A DNA stretch of 64,000 nucleotides from Pseudomonas leptonychotis (GCF_004920405.1 NZ_RFLV01000004.1:186001-250000), one strand, 5' to 3'; counted from the first letter of the stretch, positions 16,720-30,442 are shown. Numbers and translations: made by a program. Notes: a model not told the origin generated them from the sequence alone.

Positions 16720-18321
16720 ATGAATTCGATCTTTCTGCGCATCTATGGCGGCATGCTCGCCGTGCTGGTGTTGGTGGCGTTGCTCGGCGTTGGCGCGTTG
16801 CAGCTGCTTAACGAAGTGCGCGTGGACCAATACCGAGAGCGGCTGGCTCAGGGCACGTTTCGGCTGATGAGCGATAACCTGGCGCCCATGGTGGACATCG
16901 AGCGGCGTCGCGCAGTGGCGATATGGGGCCGTTTGCTCGGTATTCCGCTGCGCGTCGAGGCGCTGGAGGGCGTGGGGTTGGACAGTGGTGCGCGCAATAG
17001 CCTGCGTCGTGGTCAGGTGCTGGTGCAGCAGACCGGGCCGCATGAAGCGCGCATCTACAGCCAACTGGGTGAGCAACCGCTGTTGTTGGTTGCCGATGTG
17101 CAGCAGGTCAGCGAGCAGTTGGCCCGCGCTACCAGCTTTCTGTTGATCGATGAGCTGGTGCGTTATCCCTGGGATGAACAGCCGCGCCGATTGGCGGCGT
17201 TGAAGCGCGACAAGCAGTTCGGCTTCGATCTGCACCTGGTGCGCCTCGATCAAGCCGACCTCGACCCCGACCAGCGCCGCCGTGTGGATGAAGGCGATAC
17301 GGTTATGGCCTTGGGCCGTGGCGGTGACAGCATTCATGTGTTCTCCGGCATCGTCGACACGCCTTGGGTGCTGGAAATTGGCCCGCTGTACCAGATGAAC
17401 CCGTATCCGGCGCAGTGGCTGGTATTGATCGGTGCGCTGAGCCTGAGCCTGATCGGGTTGATGGTTTATCTGTTGGTGCGGCCGCTGGAGCAGCGCTTGA
17501 GCGGTCTGGAGGCGGCTGCTACGCGAATCTCCAGTGGTCACCTGGATGTGCGCGTGGCAACCCGTGGCAGTGATTCGGTGGGGCGGCTGGCGGCAGCTTT
17601 TAATGCCATGGCTGAGCACTTGCAGCGCTCGCTGGGGATTCAGCGAGAAATGGTCCGAGCGGTTTCCCATGAGCTGCGCACGCCGGTGGCGCGTTTGCGC
17701 TTTGGCCTGGAAATGATCGGTGATGCGCAAACCGACGCGGCGCGGCGTAAGTACATGGAGGGCATGGACAGCGACATTCAGGACCTCGATAAGCTGGTCG
17801 ATGAGATGCTCACCTACGCGCGCCTGGAGCAGGGCGCGCCGGCGCTGAACTTCCAGCAGGTGGATCTAGATGAGCTGATTGACCAGGTCATCACCGAGTT
17901 GGCGCCGTTGCGTGCCAGTGTGCGGGTTGAGCGCGGTCCTTCGCGTGATGCGCTCGATGGTGGCGGTGCCTGTGTGGAGGCCGAATTGCGTTACCTGCAC
18001 CGCGCCCTGCAAAACCTGGTGAGCAACGCCATGCGCCATGCGGAGTCGCGGGTGCGGGTGAGTTATCAGGTGGGGGCACAGCGCTGCCGGTTGGATGTGG
18101 AAGATGACGGTCCCGGCGTGCCAGAAGAGGCCTGGGAACATATCTTCACGCCCTTCCTGCGTTTGGATGACAGCCGCACCCGCGCCTCGGGTGGGCACGG
18201 CTTAGGGCTGTCTATCGTGCGGCGCATCACCTACTGGCACAGCGGGCGTGCACAAATCAGCCGCAGTGAAAGCCTAGGCGGGGCCTGCTTTACCCTGATT
18301 TGGCCGCGTAAGCAGGGTTAG
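16720..18321 (+). CDS. Sensor histidine kinase (RstB-like)
   Basis: This 533-residue inner-membrane kinase has TM helices at ~7-30 and ~230-252, bracketing a ~200-residue periplasmic sensor domain. A HAMP linker follows (~253-305). The HisKA box is VSHELRTPVARLRFGLEMI with His317. The ATP-binding domain carries NLVSNAMRHA (N box), VEDDGPGVP (G1) and GGHGLGLSIV (G2). It begins 128 bases after the response regulator in the same orientation, so it presumably phosphorylates that protein. A stretch of about 150 bases after the stop holds a MITE-like element. Confidence 0.9.
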   Translation: MNSIFLRIYGGMLAVLVLVALLGVGALQLLNEVRVDQYRERLAQGTFRLMSDNLAPMVDIERRRAVAIWGRLLGIPLRVEALEGVGLDSGARNSLRRGQVLVQQTGPHEARIYSQLGEQPLLLVADVQQVSEQLARATSFLLIDELVRYPWDEQPRRLAALKRDKQFGFDLHLVRLDQADLDPDQRRRVDEGDTVMALGRGGDSIHVFSGIVDTPWVLEIGPLYQMNPYPAQWLVLIGALSLSLIGLMVYLLVRPLEQRLSGLEAAATRISSGHLDVRVATRGSDSVGRLAAAFNAMAEHLQRSLGIQREMVRAVSHELRTPVARLRFGLEMIGDAQTDAARRKYMEGMDSDIQDLDKLVDEMLTYARLEQGAPALNFQQVDLDELIDQVITELAPLRASVRVERGPSRDALDGGGACVEAELRYLHRALQNLVSNAMRHAESRVRVSYQVGAQRCRLDVEDDGPGVPEEAWEHIFTPFLRLDDSRTRASGGHGLGLSIVRRITYWHSGRAQISRSESLGGACFTLIWPRKQG

Positions 18322-18334
18322 GTTACCGAAATGT

Positions 18335-18478
18335 TAGAACCTGTTTACGATCTCGCGAGCTAGAGCCAGGCAAGGCAAAAACAGCCGAGGAAGCGGAGTT
18401 TACTGGCTGTAAATGAGCATTCAGAGGCTGTTTTTAACGCAGGATGGCCGAAGCGCAGCAGATCGTAAGCAGGTTCTA
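18335..18478. mobile_element. MITE-like element, copy 1 (intact termini)
   Basis: About 144 bases with 19-base inverted ends: TAGAACCTGTTTACGATCT at the left, and the complementary AGATCGTAAGCAGGTTCTA at the right with one mismatch. The interior pairs 'aaaacagcc' with 'ggctgtttt'. The last three bases (reverse strand TAG, 18476-18478) are the stop codon of the pseudouridine synthase gene. Homologues are at ~31466, ~60670 and ~61905. No transposase is encoded. Confidence 0.7.
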
Positions 18479-19111
18479 GAACGGTGCTGGGCACTCAAAG
18501 CGCATCCGCTCGCCTGTTTGCGGGTGCGTCAGACTGAGCATGCAGGCGTGCAGGCACAGGCGCGGGTAGGCGGCCAGGGCTTGCTCATGGGCATACAGGC
18601 CGTCACCGAGCAGCGGGTGGCCGATGGACAGCATATGCACGCGCAATTGATGCGAGCGGCCGGTAATCGGCGTTAGCTCAACGCGGCAATACTCGGCATG
18701 GCGCTCCAATACCTTCCAGTAGGTCAGGGCGTGCTTGCCCTGCTCATGGTCGACCACGTGACGGGGCTTGGTCGGCGGGTCGTAGCGCAGCGGCAGGTCA
18801 ATGCTGCCGCTGTCCAGTTCCGGTTGGCCCCAGCACAGTGCGGTGTAGGCCTTTTCGGTTTCGCGATCATGAAACTGTCGGGACAGCTCGCGGTGGCTGT
18901 CGGCATCGCGGGCGAGGACGATGATCCCTGAGGTTTCCCAATCCAGGCGATGGACAATGCGCGCTTCCGGGTAGCCGTTCTCCTGCAGGCGAGTGACCAG
19001 GCAATCACGGTTGTCTTCCGCGCGGCCAGGCACCGAGAGCAGCAGGGTGGGCTTGTTGATCACCAGCAGGGCGGCGTCCTGGTGGAGGATTTCGACGTTC
19101 GACAGCGGCAT
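18476..19111 (-). CDS. RluA-family 23S/tRNA pseudouridine synthase
   Basis: The 211-residue enzyme has the RluA catalytic signature ARIVHRLDWETSGIIVLARD (~residues 50-69; the catalytic Asp is in HRLD), LCWGQPELDSGSIDLPL and PITGRSHQLRVHMLSIGHPLLGD near the C-terminus. It isomerises specific uridines to pseudouridine in rRNA or tRNA. No S4 domain is present, as in RluA itself. It is the last gene of the reverse-strand min cluster, a neighbourhood I recall from P. aeruginosa. Its stop codon comes from the end of a MITE-like repeat, so its last residue or two may have been altered by the insertion. Confidence 0.88.
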   Translation of the reverse strand: MPLSNVEILHQDAALLVINKPTLLLSVPGRAEDNRDCLVTRLQENGYPEARIVHRLDWETSGIIVLARDADSHRELSRQFHDRETEKAYTALCWGQPELDSGSIDLPLRYDPPTKPRHVVDHEQGKHALTYWKVLERHAEYCRVELTPITGRSHQLRVHMLSIGHPLLGDGLYAHEQALAAYPRLCLHACMLSLTHPQTGERMRFECPAPF

Positions 19112-19167
19112 GGGCTTTCCACAAATAGAAACGGCGGCCAGGGCCGCCGTTTCGGGGTATTAGACAA

Positions 19168-19422
19168 TCAACGATCAGGCAGGGTGATGTTGAGTTCCAG
19201 AATGGAACAGCTGCCTTGGTTTTCCAGCGCGACCTGGACTTGATCCGAATCGATATTCACGTACTTGCGGATCACCTCGACCAGCTCTTGCTGCAGGGCC
19301 GGCAGGTAGTCCGGCTGGCTGCGCTGGCCGCGCTCGTGGGCGACGATGATTTGTAGGCGCTCTTTCGCGATGGACGCTGTGGTTTCTTTTTTGCGCTCAC
19401 GAAAGAAGTCAAAAATGTTCAT
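19168..19422 (-). CDS. minE: Cell division topological specificity factor MinE
   Basis: The 84-residue protein begins [32 protein letters not shown], the membrane-targeting helix and MinD-contact segment of MinE. The C-terminal dimerisation domain runs ~35-84 ([18 protein letters not shown]…LELNITLP). It stimulates MinD ATPase and drives pole-to-pole oscillation so that MinC blocks division away from mid-cell. Its start overlaps the minD stop by four bases, so the two are translationally coupled. Confidence 0.97.
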   Translation of the reverse strand: MNIFDFFRERKKETTASIAKERLQIIVAHERGQRSQPDYLPALQQELVEVIRKYVNIDSDQVQVALENQGSCSILELNITLPDR

Positions 19423-20234
19423 TCACGACCTCCAAACAGGCGTTGCATGAATCCCTTCTTCTGCACGTCGAGGAATCGATGTGCCACTTCCTTGCCCAGC
19501 AGGCGGTCAACCGCATCGCTGTAGGCTTGGCCAGCATCGCTCTGATCATCGAGAATCACCGGTACGCCCTGGTTCGAGGCCTTGAGTACGGCTTGCGACT
19601 CAGGAATCACGCCGAGCAGGCGGATCGCGAGAATTTCTTCAACGTCTTCAACGCCGAGCATTTCGCCTTTAACCACGCGCTCAGGGTTGTAGCGGGTCAG
19701 CAGCAGGTGTTCCTTGATCGGCTCTTCGCCTTTCTCAGCGCGGCGCGATTTGCTCGCCAGCAGGCCAAGCATGCGGTCCGAGTCACGTACCGAGGACACT
19801 TCCGGGTTGGTCACGACGATCGCTTCATCGGCGAAGTACATGGCCAGGTGCGCGCCTTTTTCGATGCCGGCGGGCGAGTCGCACACCACGTATTCGAAGT
19901 TTTCGCGCAGCTCATTGATGACTTTTTCCACGCCTTCTTGAGTCAGCGCGTCTTTGTCACGGGTTTGGCTGGCGGCCAGCACGTAGAGGTTTTCCAGACG
20001 CTTGTCTTTGATCAGCGCTTGCGACAGGGTCGCTTCGCCGTTGACCACATTGACGAAGTCATACACCACGCGGCGTTCGCAGCCCATGATCAGGTCCAGG
20101 TTACGCAGGCCGACGTCGAAATCGACGATGACTGTCTTGTGTCCGCGCAGGGCGAGACCGGTACCGATGGCAGCGCTGGTGGTGGTTTTACCAACGCCAC
20201 CTTTGCCGGACGTAACAACGAGGATCTTGGCCAA
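19419..20234 (-). CDS. minD: Septum site-determining ATPase MinD
   Basis: The 271-residue ParA-type ATPase has the deviant Walker [17 protein letters not shown] (~residues 9-24), switch [17 protein letters not shown] and [10 protein letters not shown], and a C-terminal amphipathic helix ending [10 protein letters not shown] that binds membrane in the ATP form. It recruits MinC to the membrane and is displaced by MinE. It lies between minC (91-base gap) and minE (overlap) in the order minC-minD-minE. Confidence 0.98.
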   Translation of the reverse strand: MAKILVVTSGKGGVGKTTTSAAIGTGLALRGHKTVIVDFDVGLRNLDLIMGCERRVVYDFVNVVNGEATLSQALIKDKRLENLYVLAASQTRDKDALTQEGVEKVINELRENFEYVVCDSPAGIEKGAHLAMYFADEAIVVTNPEVSSVRDSDRMLGLLASKSRRAEKGEEPIKEHLLLTRYNPERVVKGEMLGVEDVEEILAIRLLGVIPESQAVLKASNQGVPVILDDQSDAGQAYSDAVDRLLGKEVAHRFLDVQKKGFMQRLFGGRE

Positions 20235-20325
20235 GGTGATTCACCCCAAAATGTAGAGAAAACGCAGGTTCCGTGGCCTATTCAGGCGTCCGGCTGCCCT
20301 GTTTGAAAAGTGGCGGCAGTATCCG

Positions 20326-21051
20326 TTAAAGGCGGGTGATGTTCAACACGTCACCCGACAGGCTGACCTGCACCGGTTCACCCCATAACGGGTCGCGGCG
20401 CAAGTCTTCGGCCACCTTATAGTGGCCGGCGATGGAGAGCAGTTCGGCGCCCATCTGTTGGCAGAAAATCCGCGCCTTGAGATTGCCCTTGATGCCGGCC
20501 AGAGCCCGGCCGCGCATCGGTGCGTAAACATGGATGTTGCCATCGGCAAGAAGTTCCGCGCCGGCGCTGACCGGGGCCAGCACAATCAGGTCGCCGCCCT
20601 GGGCATACACCTGCTGACCGCCACGCACGGGGCTGGTAATGATTTTGCTGGGTTTGAATTCAGGCTCGGCAGGCTTTTCTGGCTTGGCGGGTGCGAGGTC
20701 AATGGGGCGTTCGCGGGCGCCGGACGGCGGCAGTACCGGCAAGTCCAGCGTTTGGGCGGCGGCGATATCGGCTTCGCGGTTGGCGCGGATCGCCAGGGTG
20801 CGCAGGCCGTGCTTGCGACAAACTGCCATCAGCTCAGCCAGGTCGAGCTCGCCTTCGCCGTCCGGCAGTTTGTCCAGGGCCAATACCAGCGGGGTATTGC
20901 TGAAGAAGGCCGGAGCCTGCGCGACCTTTTCGCTGAGCTGCTGGTCGAGGCGGGCGAGGTCGTTGTGCGCCAGCTCCATCACGGTGATGGCCAGCATGCT
21001 GCCTTTGAGCTGGAATACGGGGTCTTGCTCGAGGAGATCGGCTTGGCTCAT
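20326..21051 (-). CDS. minC: Septum site-determining protein MinC
   Basis: The 241-residue FtsZ-polymerisation inhibitor has an N-terminal FtsZ-binding domain (~1-110, [15 protein letters not shown]), a linker rich in Pro/Lys/Ala, and the C-terminal beta-helix (~135-240) with [45 protein letters not shown], which binds MinD. It is first in the min operon and is divergent from the lauroyl acyltransferase gene with ~155 bases between. Confidence 0.97.
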   Translation of the reverse strand: MSQADLLEQDPVFQLKGSMLAITVMELAHNDLARLDQQLSEKVAQAPAFFSNTPLVLALDKLPDGEGELDLAELMAVCRKHGLRTLAIRANREADIAAAQTLDLPVLPPSGARERPIDLAPAKPEKPAEPEFKPSKIITSPVRGGQQVYAQGGDLIVLAPVSAGAELLADGNIHVYAPMRGRALAGIKGNLKARIFCQQMGAELLSIAGHYKVAEDLRRDPLWGEPVQVSLSGDVLNITRL

Positions 21052-21205
21052 GGTCTGCCTGGGGCGGCCTTATAGCGGCTTTATAAAAGTAGCCCGGACT
21101 TATAGCGAGAACGCCGCGCGCTCGCAAGTTGTGCGCCGCGAAACCAGGCGGCAAGCAAACTCCTGATAGAATGCCGGGCTTTATTGCGTGCCTCGGACCT
21201 GTGTT

Positions 21206-22129
21206 ATGGATCGCCCTGTATTTCGCGCTTATTTCCTGCACCCGCGTTTTTGGCTGTTGTGGCTCGGCCTAGGCCTGCTGTGGCTAGTCGCCTTACTGCC
21301 CTACAGCGTGCTGCTGCTATTGGGGCGCGGCCTGGGTGCGCTGATGTATCGCCTGGCCAGCTCGCGGCGCAAAATTGCGGCGCGTAACCTCAAGCTGTGC
21401 TTCCCGCAGGTGCCGGCAGCTGAGCGCAAGGCCCTGCTCAAAGAAAACTTCGCTTCCACCGGTATCACCTTTTTTGAAATGGCCATTGCCTGGTGGTGGC
21501 CGGTCGAGCGCTTGCGCCGCCTGGGCACCATTGAGGGGCTTGAGCACCTGCGCCAGGCCGAGGCCGATGGCCAGGGTGTGATTCTGATGGCGCTGCACTT
21601 CACCACGTTGGAAATGGGCGGTGGCTTGCTGGGCATGGCCCAGGACATGTACGGCATGTATCGCCCGCACAAGAATCCGTTGTTCGATTATGTGCAGCGC
21701 CGCGGGCGTGAGCAGCGCTTGCTGGGGGTGATTGGTCGTGACGATGTGCGCGGCATGCTCAAACTGCTGCGCGCCGGTGGTGTGGTGTGGTACGCACCGG
21801 ATCAGGATTACGGCGCACAGCGCAGCGTATTCGTGCCGCTGTTCGGCACCCAGGCGGCGACCGTTACCGCCACCAGCAAATTCGCGCGCATGGGGCGAGC
21901 ACGGGTGATTCCCTTCACCCAGCAACGCTTGCCCTATGATCAGGGTTATCGCTTGGTGATTCATCCGCCGCTGGCCGATTTCCCCACTGAGAGCGAAGAG
22001 GCCGATTGCCTGCGGGTCAATCAGTGGATCGAGCAGGCTATCAGCGTCTGCCCCGAGCAATACCTATGGGCGCACCGGCGTTTCAAAACGCGGCCCAAGG
22101 GTGAGGCCAAGCTGTATAAAAAGCGTTAA
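21206..22129 (+). CDS. htrB: Lipid A late acyltransferase (LpxL/HtrB family)
   Basis: The 307-residue inner-membrane acyltransferase adds a secondary lauroyl-type chain to lipid A. The start MDRPVFRAYFLHPRFW matches family N-termini; GTG 21188 would add six residues. One hydrophobic segment (~13-40) anchors it. The catalytic HX4E-type box is LMALHFTTLEMGGG (~133-146), and YRPHKNPLFDYVQRRGRE and YAPDQDYG are family blocks. The gene order next to minC agrees with my memory of P. aeruginosa htrB. Which paralogue (LpxL1 or LpxL2) it is cannot be told from sequence alone. Confidence 0.92.
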   Translation: MDRPVFRAYFLHPRFWLLWLGLGLLWLVALLPYSVLLLLGRGLGALMYRLASSRRKIAARNLKLCFPQVPAAERKALLKENFASTGITFFEMAIAWWWPVERLRRLGTIEGLEHLRQAEADGQGVILMALHFTTLEMGGGLLGMAQDMYGMYRPHKNPLFDYVQRRGREQRLLGVIGRDDVRGMLKLLRAGGVVWYAPDQDYGAQRSVFVPLFGTQAATVTATSKFARMGRARVIPFTQQRLPYDQGYRLVIHPPLADFPTESEEADCLRVNQWIEQAISVCPEQYLWAHRRFKTRPKGEAKLYKKR

Positions 22130-22253
22130 GCCCACCGCTTGTGCGCCGGCCAATTGGCGGCTTGCGCGATTTAAGTGGGTTTTTCTGGCGCAGAGCGGTT
22201 TCGTGTGCGCCTGACAGGCTTCTATACTGGCTAGAAATAGTGGGAAGTCGCCT

Positions 22254-23456
22254 ATGCCGCACACTGCTCCAACCCATCAGCCGGTTACCGGACTGATTCT
22301 CTCCGGCGGTGGCGCACGGGCGGCCTATCAGGTGGGCGTGCTGGCGGCAATTGCCGATCTGCTGCCGAATGCGGCGCATAATCCCTTTCCAGTGATCGTG
22401 GGTACTTCGGCTGGCGCCATCAATGCGGTGGGGCTGGCGTGCGGTGCTTTGCATTTCACCGAAGCGGTGCGCCGGCTGACCAACGTCTGGCAGGGTTTTC
22501 ATACCCATCAGGTGTACCGCAGTGACTGGCCCGGCGTGTTGCGCCAGGCCAGCCGTTTTATCGGCCACAGCCTGCTAGGGTTGGGTGGTCAGGTGCCAGT
22601 GGCGCTGCTCGACAGTTCGCCACTGGCCAAGTTGCTGGCGCGCGAGCTGGATTTCACCGGGATAGCCGCCGCCCTGCGCCATCGCCAGCTGCGCGCGGTG
22701 GCCGTGACGGCATTTGGTTATGAAAGCGGCCAGGCGGTGACCTTCTATCAGGGCCGCGCCGCTATCGATCCCTGGTTCCGCCATCGCCGAGTCGGTGTGC
22801 CGACCCGTTTGGCGCTCGAACACCTGCTGGCCAGCGCCTCTATCCCACTGATTTTTCCGCCAGTGAAGATCAATCGTGAATATTTTGGTGATGGCGCGGT
22901 GCGTCAGTCTGCGCCGATCAGCCCGGCCCTGCACTTGGGCGCTACGCGGGTGCTGGTGGTGGGTGTCAGCGGTAATCCGGCGGTGGCGCAGGCTCGGTTG
23001 CCGGTGGTGCGTGCTCAGCAGAGTCGCCCGCCGAGTTTGGCGCAAATCAGTGGGCACATGCTCAACAGCACCTTTATTGACAGCCTGGAAAGCGATATTG
23101 AGTTGCTCGAACGGCTTAATGAGATGGGGCGGCTGATTCCCGCCGAAAATCATCCGCGTGGGTTGGGCCTCAAGCCGGTGGATGTACTGGTGATTTCACC
23201 TAGCCAACCGCTGGACTTAATTGCCGCGCGCCATCGGCACGAGTTGCCCAAGGCGCTGCGCTTGTTCCTGCGCGGACCGGGAGCGACCAAGGCCAGCGGC
23301 GCGGGCGTGCTGAGTTATTTGCTGTTTGAGCCAGGTTACTGCAATGAACTGATCGAATTGGGCTACCAGGACGCCATGGCGCAGAAAGCTCGCTTGATCG
23401 AGTTTCTCTGCCTCGACAGCCCGCCGGTGCCCGCAGTAATTCCTGTGCCTGCTTAA
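22254..23456 (+). CDS. Patatin-like phospholipase family protein
   Basis: The 400-residue protein has the patatin Ser-Asp dyad: oxyanion loop LSGGGARAAYQVGVL (~residues 15-29), nucleophile VIVGTSAGAIN (GXSXG, ~47-57) and the DGA motif in YFGDGAVRQSAP (~209-220). No signal peptide or beta-barrel is visible, so it is likely cytosolic or membrane-associated rather than a PlpD-type autotransporter. It would hydrolyse acyl ester lipids; the substrate is unknown. It follows htrB by 124 bases, so lipid remodelling would be a reasonable shared theme. Confidence 0.87.
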   Translation: MPHTAPTHQPVTGLILSGGGARAAYQVGVLAAIADLLPNAAHNPFPVIVGTSAGAINAVGLACGALHFTEAVRRLTNVWQGFHTHQVYRSDWPGVLRQASRFIGHSLLGLGGQVPVALLDSSPLAKLLARELDFTGIAAALRHRQLRAVAVTAFGYESGQAVTFYQGRAAIDPWFRHRRVGVPTRLALEHLLASASIPLIFPPVKINREYFGDGAVRQSAPISPALHLGATRVLVVGVSGNPAVAQARLPVVRAQQSRPPSLAQISGHMLNSTFIDSLESDIELLERLNEMGRLIPAENHPRGLGLKPVDVLVISPSQPLDLIAARHRHELPKALRLFLRGPGATKASGAGVLSYLLFEPGYCNELIELGYQDAMAQKARLIEFLCLDSPPVPAVIPVPA

Positions 23457-23598
23457 AAATAACCTGGAGTTGTTTTTAGCATCGAGCAGGGTGGCCGGCG
23501 TAATGGCTAGCCGGCCATAAAAAATCCTTTTTCTTGCTGCGCAGATAACCGCGCCAAGGCGACGAGCTGCATTTAAACTGCGCCATCGCGATGCTTTC

Positions 23599-23667
23599 TG
23601 TCGCATTTGCGAAAGCGGCGGTTTTCCTCGGGTTGGCGCTATAAGAAGTTGTCGCATGGCGGCAATG
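23599..23667 (+). promoter_or_regulatory. Two ArgR-type half-sites upstream of aruC
   Basis: TGTCGC-N8-AA occurs exactly at 23599 and again at 23650, 51 bases (about five helical turns) apart. This is the half-site consensus described for Pseudomonas ArgR, which activates the aru operon with arginine. A TATAAG hexamer at 23640 without a good -35 would fit an activator-dependent promoter. Confidence 0.65.
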
Positions 23668-23714
23668 CCGCCCCCGGTTCAGTCCCTACAATCCTTCACA
23701 TCGCCTGCTAGTGA

Positions 23715-24965
<1,251 letters not shown>

Positions 24966-25126
24966 TTGCCGGCCCACGGCGTCGTGGGCTGCGCTCGCTC
25001 GACCCATGGAGGGGTTGAGCAAACAGCAAGGAAGCCTGTCTCTGTGTGTGCCGCGGCGTTTGTTGCGGTTTTCTCTGGGCGGCCCGATTTGGGCGGCTTG
25101 GAGCTTTTATCAAAAGGAGTGACACC

Positions 25127-26143
25127 ATGCTGGTGATGCGCCCCGCGCAAATGGCCGACCTCACTGAAGTGCAGCGTCTCGCCGCGGACAGCCCGGTTGG
25201 TGTGACTTCACTGCCGGACGACAGTGAGCGTCTGCGCGAAAAGATTGTGGCTTCCGAAGCCTCATTTGCTGCCGAAGTCAGCTTTAACGGTGAAGAAAGC
25301 TATTTCTTCGTGCTTGAAGACAGCGAGAGCGGTCGCCTGGTCGGCTGCTCCGGCATCGTCGCCTCGGCGGGCTATTCCGAGCCGTTCTACAGCTTTCGTA
25401 ACGAAACCTTCGTGCACAACTCCCGCGAGCTGAAGATCCATAACAAGATCCACGTGCTCTCGCTGTGTCACGACCTCACGGGCAATAGCCTGCTGACCAG
25501 CTTTTACGTTGATCGCTCGCTGGTGAATAGCGCCTGGTCGGAGCTCAATTCCCGTGGTCGCCTGTTGTTTCTGGCCAACCACCCGGAACGGTTTGCCGAT
25601 GCGCTGGTGGTGGAGATCGTCGGTTACAGCGACGAGGCTGGCGATTCGCCGTTCTGGGATGCGGTGGGGCGCAACTTCTTCGACATGAACTACACCGAGG
25701 CCGAACGCCTGTGTGGTCTGAAGAGCCGCACCTTCCTCGCCGAGCTGATGCCGCACTACCCGATTTACGTGCCGTTGTTGCCAGACGAAGCCCAGGAAGC
25801 CATGGGTCAGGTGCACCCGCGGGCGCAGATCAGCTTCGACATTTTGATGCGCGAAGGCTTCGAGACTGATCATTACATCGACATCTTCGATGGTGGCCCG
25901 ACCCTGCATGCACGCACCTCAGGGATCCGCTCGATTGCCCAGAGCCGCGTGGTGCCGGTGCGCATCGGCGAGCCAGGCAAAGGCGGGCGCCCTTATCTGG
26001 TCAGCAACGGCCAGCTGCAGGATTTCCGCGCCATTGTCGTGGAGCTGGATTGGGTGCCGGGTAAGCCGGTGACCTTGAGTGTTGCGGCCGCCGAGGCCTT
26101 GGGCGTCGGCGAAGGCGTCAGCGTACGCCTGGTTGCGGTTTAA
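25127..26143 (+). CDS. aruF: Arginine/ornithine N-succinyltransferase subunit alpha
   Basis: This 338-residue AstA-family protein starts MLVMRPAQMADLTEVQRLAADSPVGVTSLPDD after an AAAGGAG site. It shares the family layout with aruG: an N-terminal GNAT-like half (VGCSGIVASAGYSEPFYSFR), then SLCHDLTGNSLLTSFYVD and SPFWDAVGRNFFDMNYTEAERLCGLKSRTFLAELMPHYPIYVPLLPDEAQ. It succinylates the alpha-amino group of arginine or ornithine with succinyl-CoA, the first step of the pathway. In pseudomonads the enzyme is a heteromer of AruF and AruG. Confidence 0.96.
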   Translation: MLVMRPAQMADLTEVQRLAADSPVGVTSLPDDSERLREKIVASEASFAAEVSFNGEESYFFVLEDSESGRLVGCSGIVASAGYSEPFYSFRNETFVHNSRELKIHNKIHVLSLCHDLTGNSLLTSFYVDRSLVNSAWSELNSRGRLLFLANHPERFADALVVEIVGYSDEAGDSPFWDAVGRNFFDMNYTEAERLCGLKSRTFLAELMPHYPIYVPLLPDEAQEAMGQVHPRAQISFDILMREGFETDHYIDIFDGGPTLHARTSGIRSIAQSRVVPVRIGEPGKGGRPYLVSNGQLQDFRAIVVELDWVPGKPVTLSVAAAEALGVGEGVSVRLVAV

Positions 26144-26154
26144 GGAGTTAGCGC

Positions 26155-27171
26155 ATGATCGTTCGTCCCGTTCGTAGCACCGATTTGCCAGCGCTGTTTC
26201 AACTGGCACGCAGTACCGGTGCTGGCCTGACCACCTTGCCCGCCAACGAAGAGCGCCTGGCGCACCGCGTGGGCTGGGCCGAGAAAACCTTCCAAGGCTG
26301 TGCCGAGCGTGCCGATGCCGATTACCTGTTCGTGCTGGAAAACGACAACGGTGAGGTGGTCGGTATCTCGGCGGTCGCTGGCGCCGTTGGCCTGCGTGAG
26401 CCTTGGTATAACTACCGGGTCGGCCTGACCGTCAGCGCCTCGCAGGAGCTGAACATTCACCGGCAGATTCCAACGCTGTTTCTCGCCAACGACCTGACTG
26501 GCAACTCCGAGCTGTGCTCACTGTTTTTACGCAGCGACCAGCGCAGCGGCCTGAATGGCCGTTTGCTGTCCAAGGCGCGCTTTCTGTTTATCGCCGAGTT
26601 CCGCGAACTGTTTGGCGACAAGGTGATTGCCGAGATGCGCGGCATGTCCGATGACCAGGGCCGTTCGCCGTTCTGGGAGAGTCTGGGTCGGCACTTTTTC
26701 AAAATGGAGTTCAGCCAGGCTGACTACCTCACGGGGGTTGGTAACAAGGCCTTTATCGCCGAGCTGATGCCCAAGTTTCCGCTCTATACCTGCTTTCTCT
26801 CTGAGGATGCACGCAACATCATCGGCCGCGTCCATCCGGACACTGAGCCGGCGCTGGCGATGCTCAAGGGCGAGGGTTTCAGCTATCAGGGTTACGTCGA
26901 CATCTTCGACGCCGGTCCGGCCATCGAGGCAGAAACCGCGAAAATTCGCGCGGTGCACGACAGCCAAGTATTGGTCTTGGCCATTGGTACCCCAGGCGAT
27001 GACGCCCCCCAGTTCTTGATCCACAACCGTAAGCGCGAGGAGTGCCGGATTACCGCAGCCTCGGCGCGCTTGGCGGCTGGCACCTTGGTCGTTGATGCGC
27101 AAACTGCCAAACGTCTGCAGCTGTCGGCCGGCGATCAGGTGCGTGCTGTGGCGGTTTCTGCGCGCGGCTGA
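26155..27171 (+). CDS. aruG: Arginine N-succinyltransferase subunit beta
   Basis: The 338-residue paralogue of aruF starts 11 bases after its stop, with AAGGAG in the gap. It matches aruF along its length: RPVRSTDLPALFQLARSTGAGLTTLP, VVGISAVAGAVGLREPWYNYR, LANDLTGNSELCSLFL, SPFWESLGRHFFKMEFSQADYLTGVGNKAFIAELMPKFPLYTCFL. The pair looks like a tandem duplication that diverged into the two subunits of the first enzyme of the pathway. Confidence 0.96.
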   Translation: MIVRPVRSTDLPALFQLARSTGAGLTTLPANEERLAHRVGWAEKTFQGCAERADADYLFVLENDNGEVVGISAVAGAVGLREPWYNYRVGLTVSASQELNIHRQIPTLFLANDLTGNSELCSLFLRSDQRSGLNGRLLSKARFLFIAEFRELFGDKVIAEMRGMSDDQGRSPFWESLGRHFFKMEFSQADYLTGVGNKAFIAELMPKFPLYTCFLSEDARNIIGRVHPDTEPALAMLKGEGFSYQGYVDIFDAGPAIEAETAKIRAVHDSQVLVLAIGTPGDDAPQFLIHNRKREECRITAASARLAAGTLVVDAQTAKRLQLSAGDQVRAVAVSARG

Positions 27172-27258
27172 TCGGTTTCACGCTCGCCATAGCGGCGCGG
27201 TTGTCTCTACATTGCCGACCCGGCGGATGCCGGGTCTACACCTTGCTGGGAGTGATAA

Positions 27259-30073
<2,815 letters not shown>

Positions 30074-30077
<4 letters not shown>

Positions 30078-30133
30078 GGTGGATCACGTTTTATCGATCC
30101 ACCGGTGGATGTAAAAAGCGACATCCACCCTAC
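30074..30133. repeat. 'gtagggtggat' hairpin repeat
   Basis: GTAGGGTGGAT at the left and ATCCACCCTAC at the right form an 11-base perfect stem, with an inner 'gatccacc/ggtggat' stem. It overlaps the last codons and stop of aruB and lies inside the operon. A related hairpin is at 51718-51790. Confidence 0.7.
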
Positions 30134-30154
30134 GTCCAATACTGTGGAGATTTT

Positions 30155-30442
30155 ATGAGCGACGCCCTGCAACTGATCCTCGAAGACACTGACGGCACCC
30201 AGCTGGAAACCTCTTGCACACGTTTTGCCGTGATCTGGCAGGGCCAGGAAATCTGGTTCCAGCAGGTGGGCAACAACCAGCTGATGATCGGTGTGGACGT
30301 GGAGGAGGGCGCTGCTGAATACGCCAACCTGTTGCTGCGCCCGCTGGCCACCAACTTGGTCAGCCTGGAGCTGGAAATGGAAGCCGCTGAACAGGGTGAA
30401 GACGACGATCACGTGCATGGCCCTGACTGCACTCACGACTGA
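30155..30442 (+). CDS. Conserved hypothetical protein between aruB and aruE
   Basis: The 95-residue acidic protein has a predicted beta-rich core ([37 protein letters not shown]) and an unusual C-terminal tail dense in Asp, Glu, His and Cys ([14 protein letters not shown]), which looks capable of binding a metal. The same position in P. aeruginosa holds a conserved hypothetical gene (PA0900, from memory). Operon membership suggests a link to arginine catabolism, perhaps metal supply or assembly for the zinc enzyme AruE next door; this is speculation. Confidence 0.85.
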   Translation: MSDALQLILEDTDGTQLETSCTRFAVIWQGQEIWFQQVGNNQLMIGVDVEEGAAEYANLLLRPLATNLVSLELEMEAAEQGEDDDHVHGPDCTHD

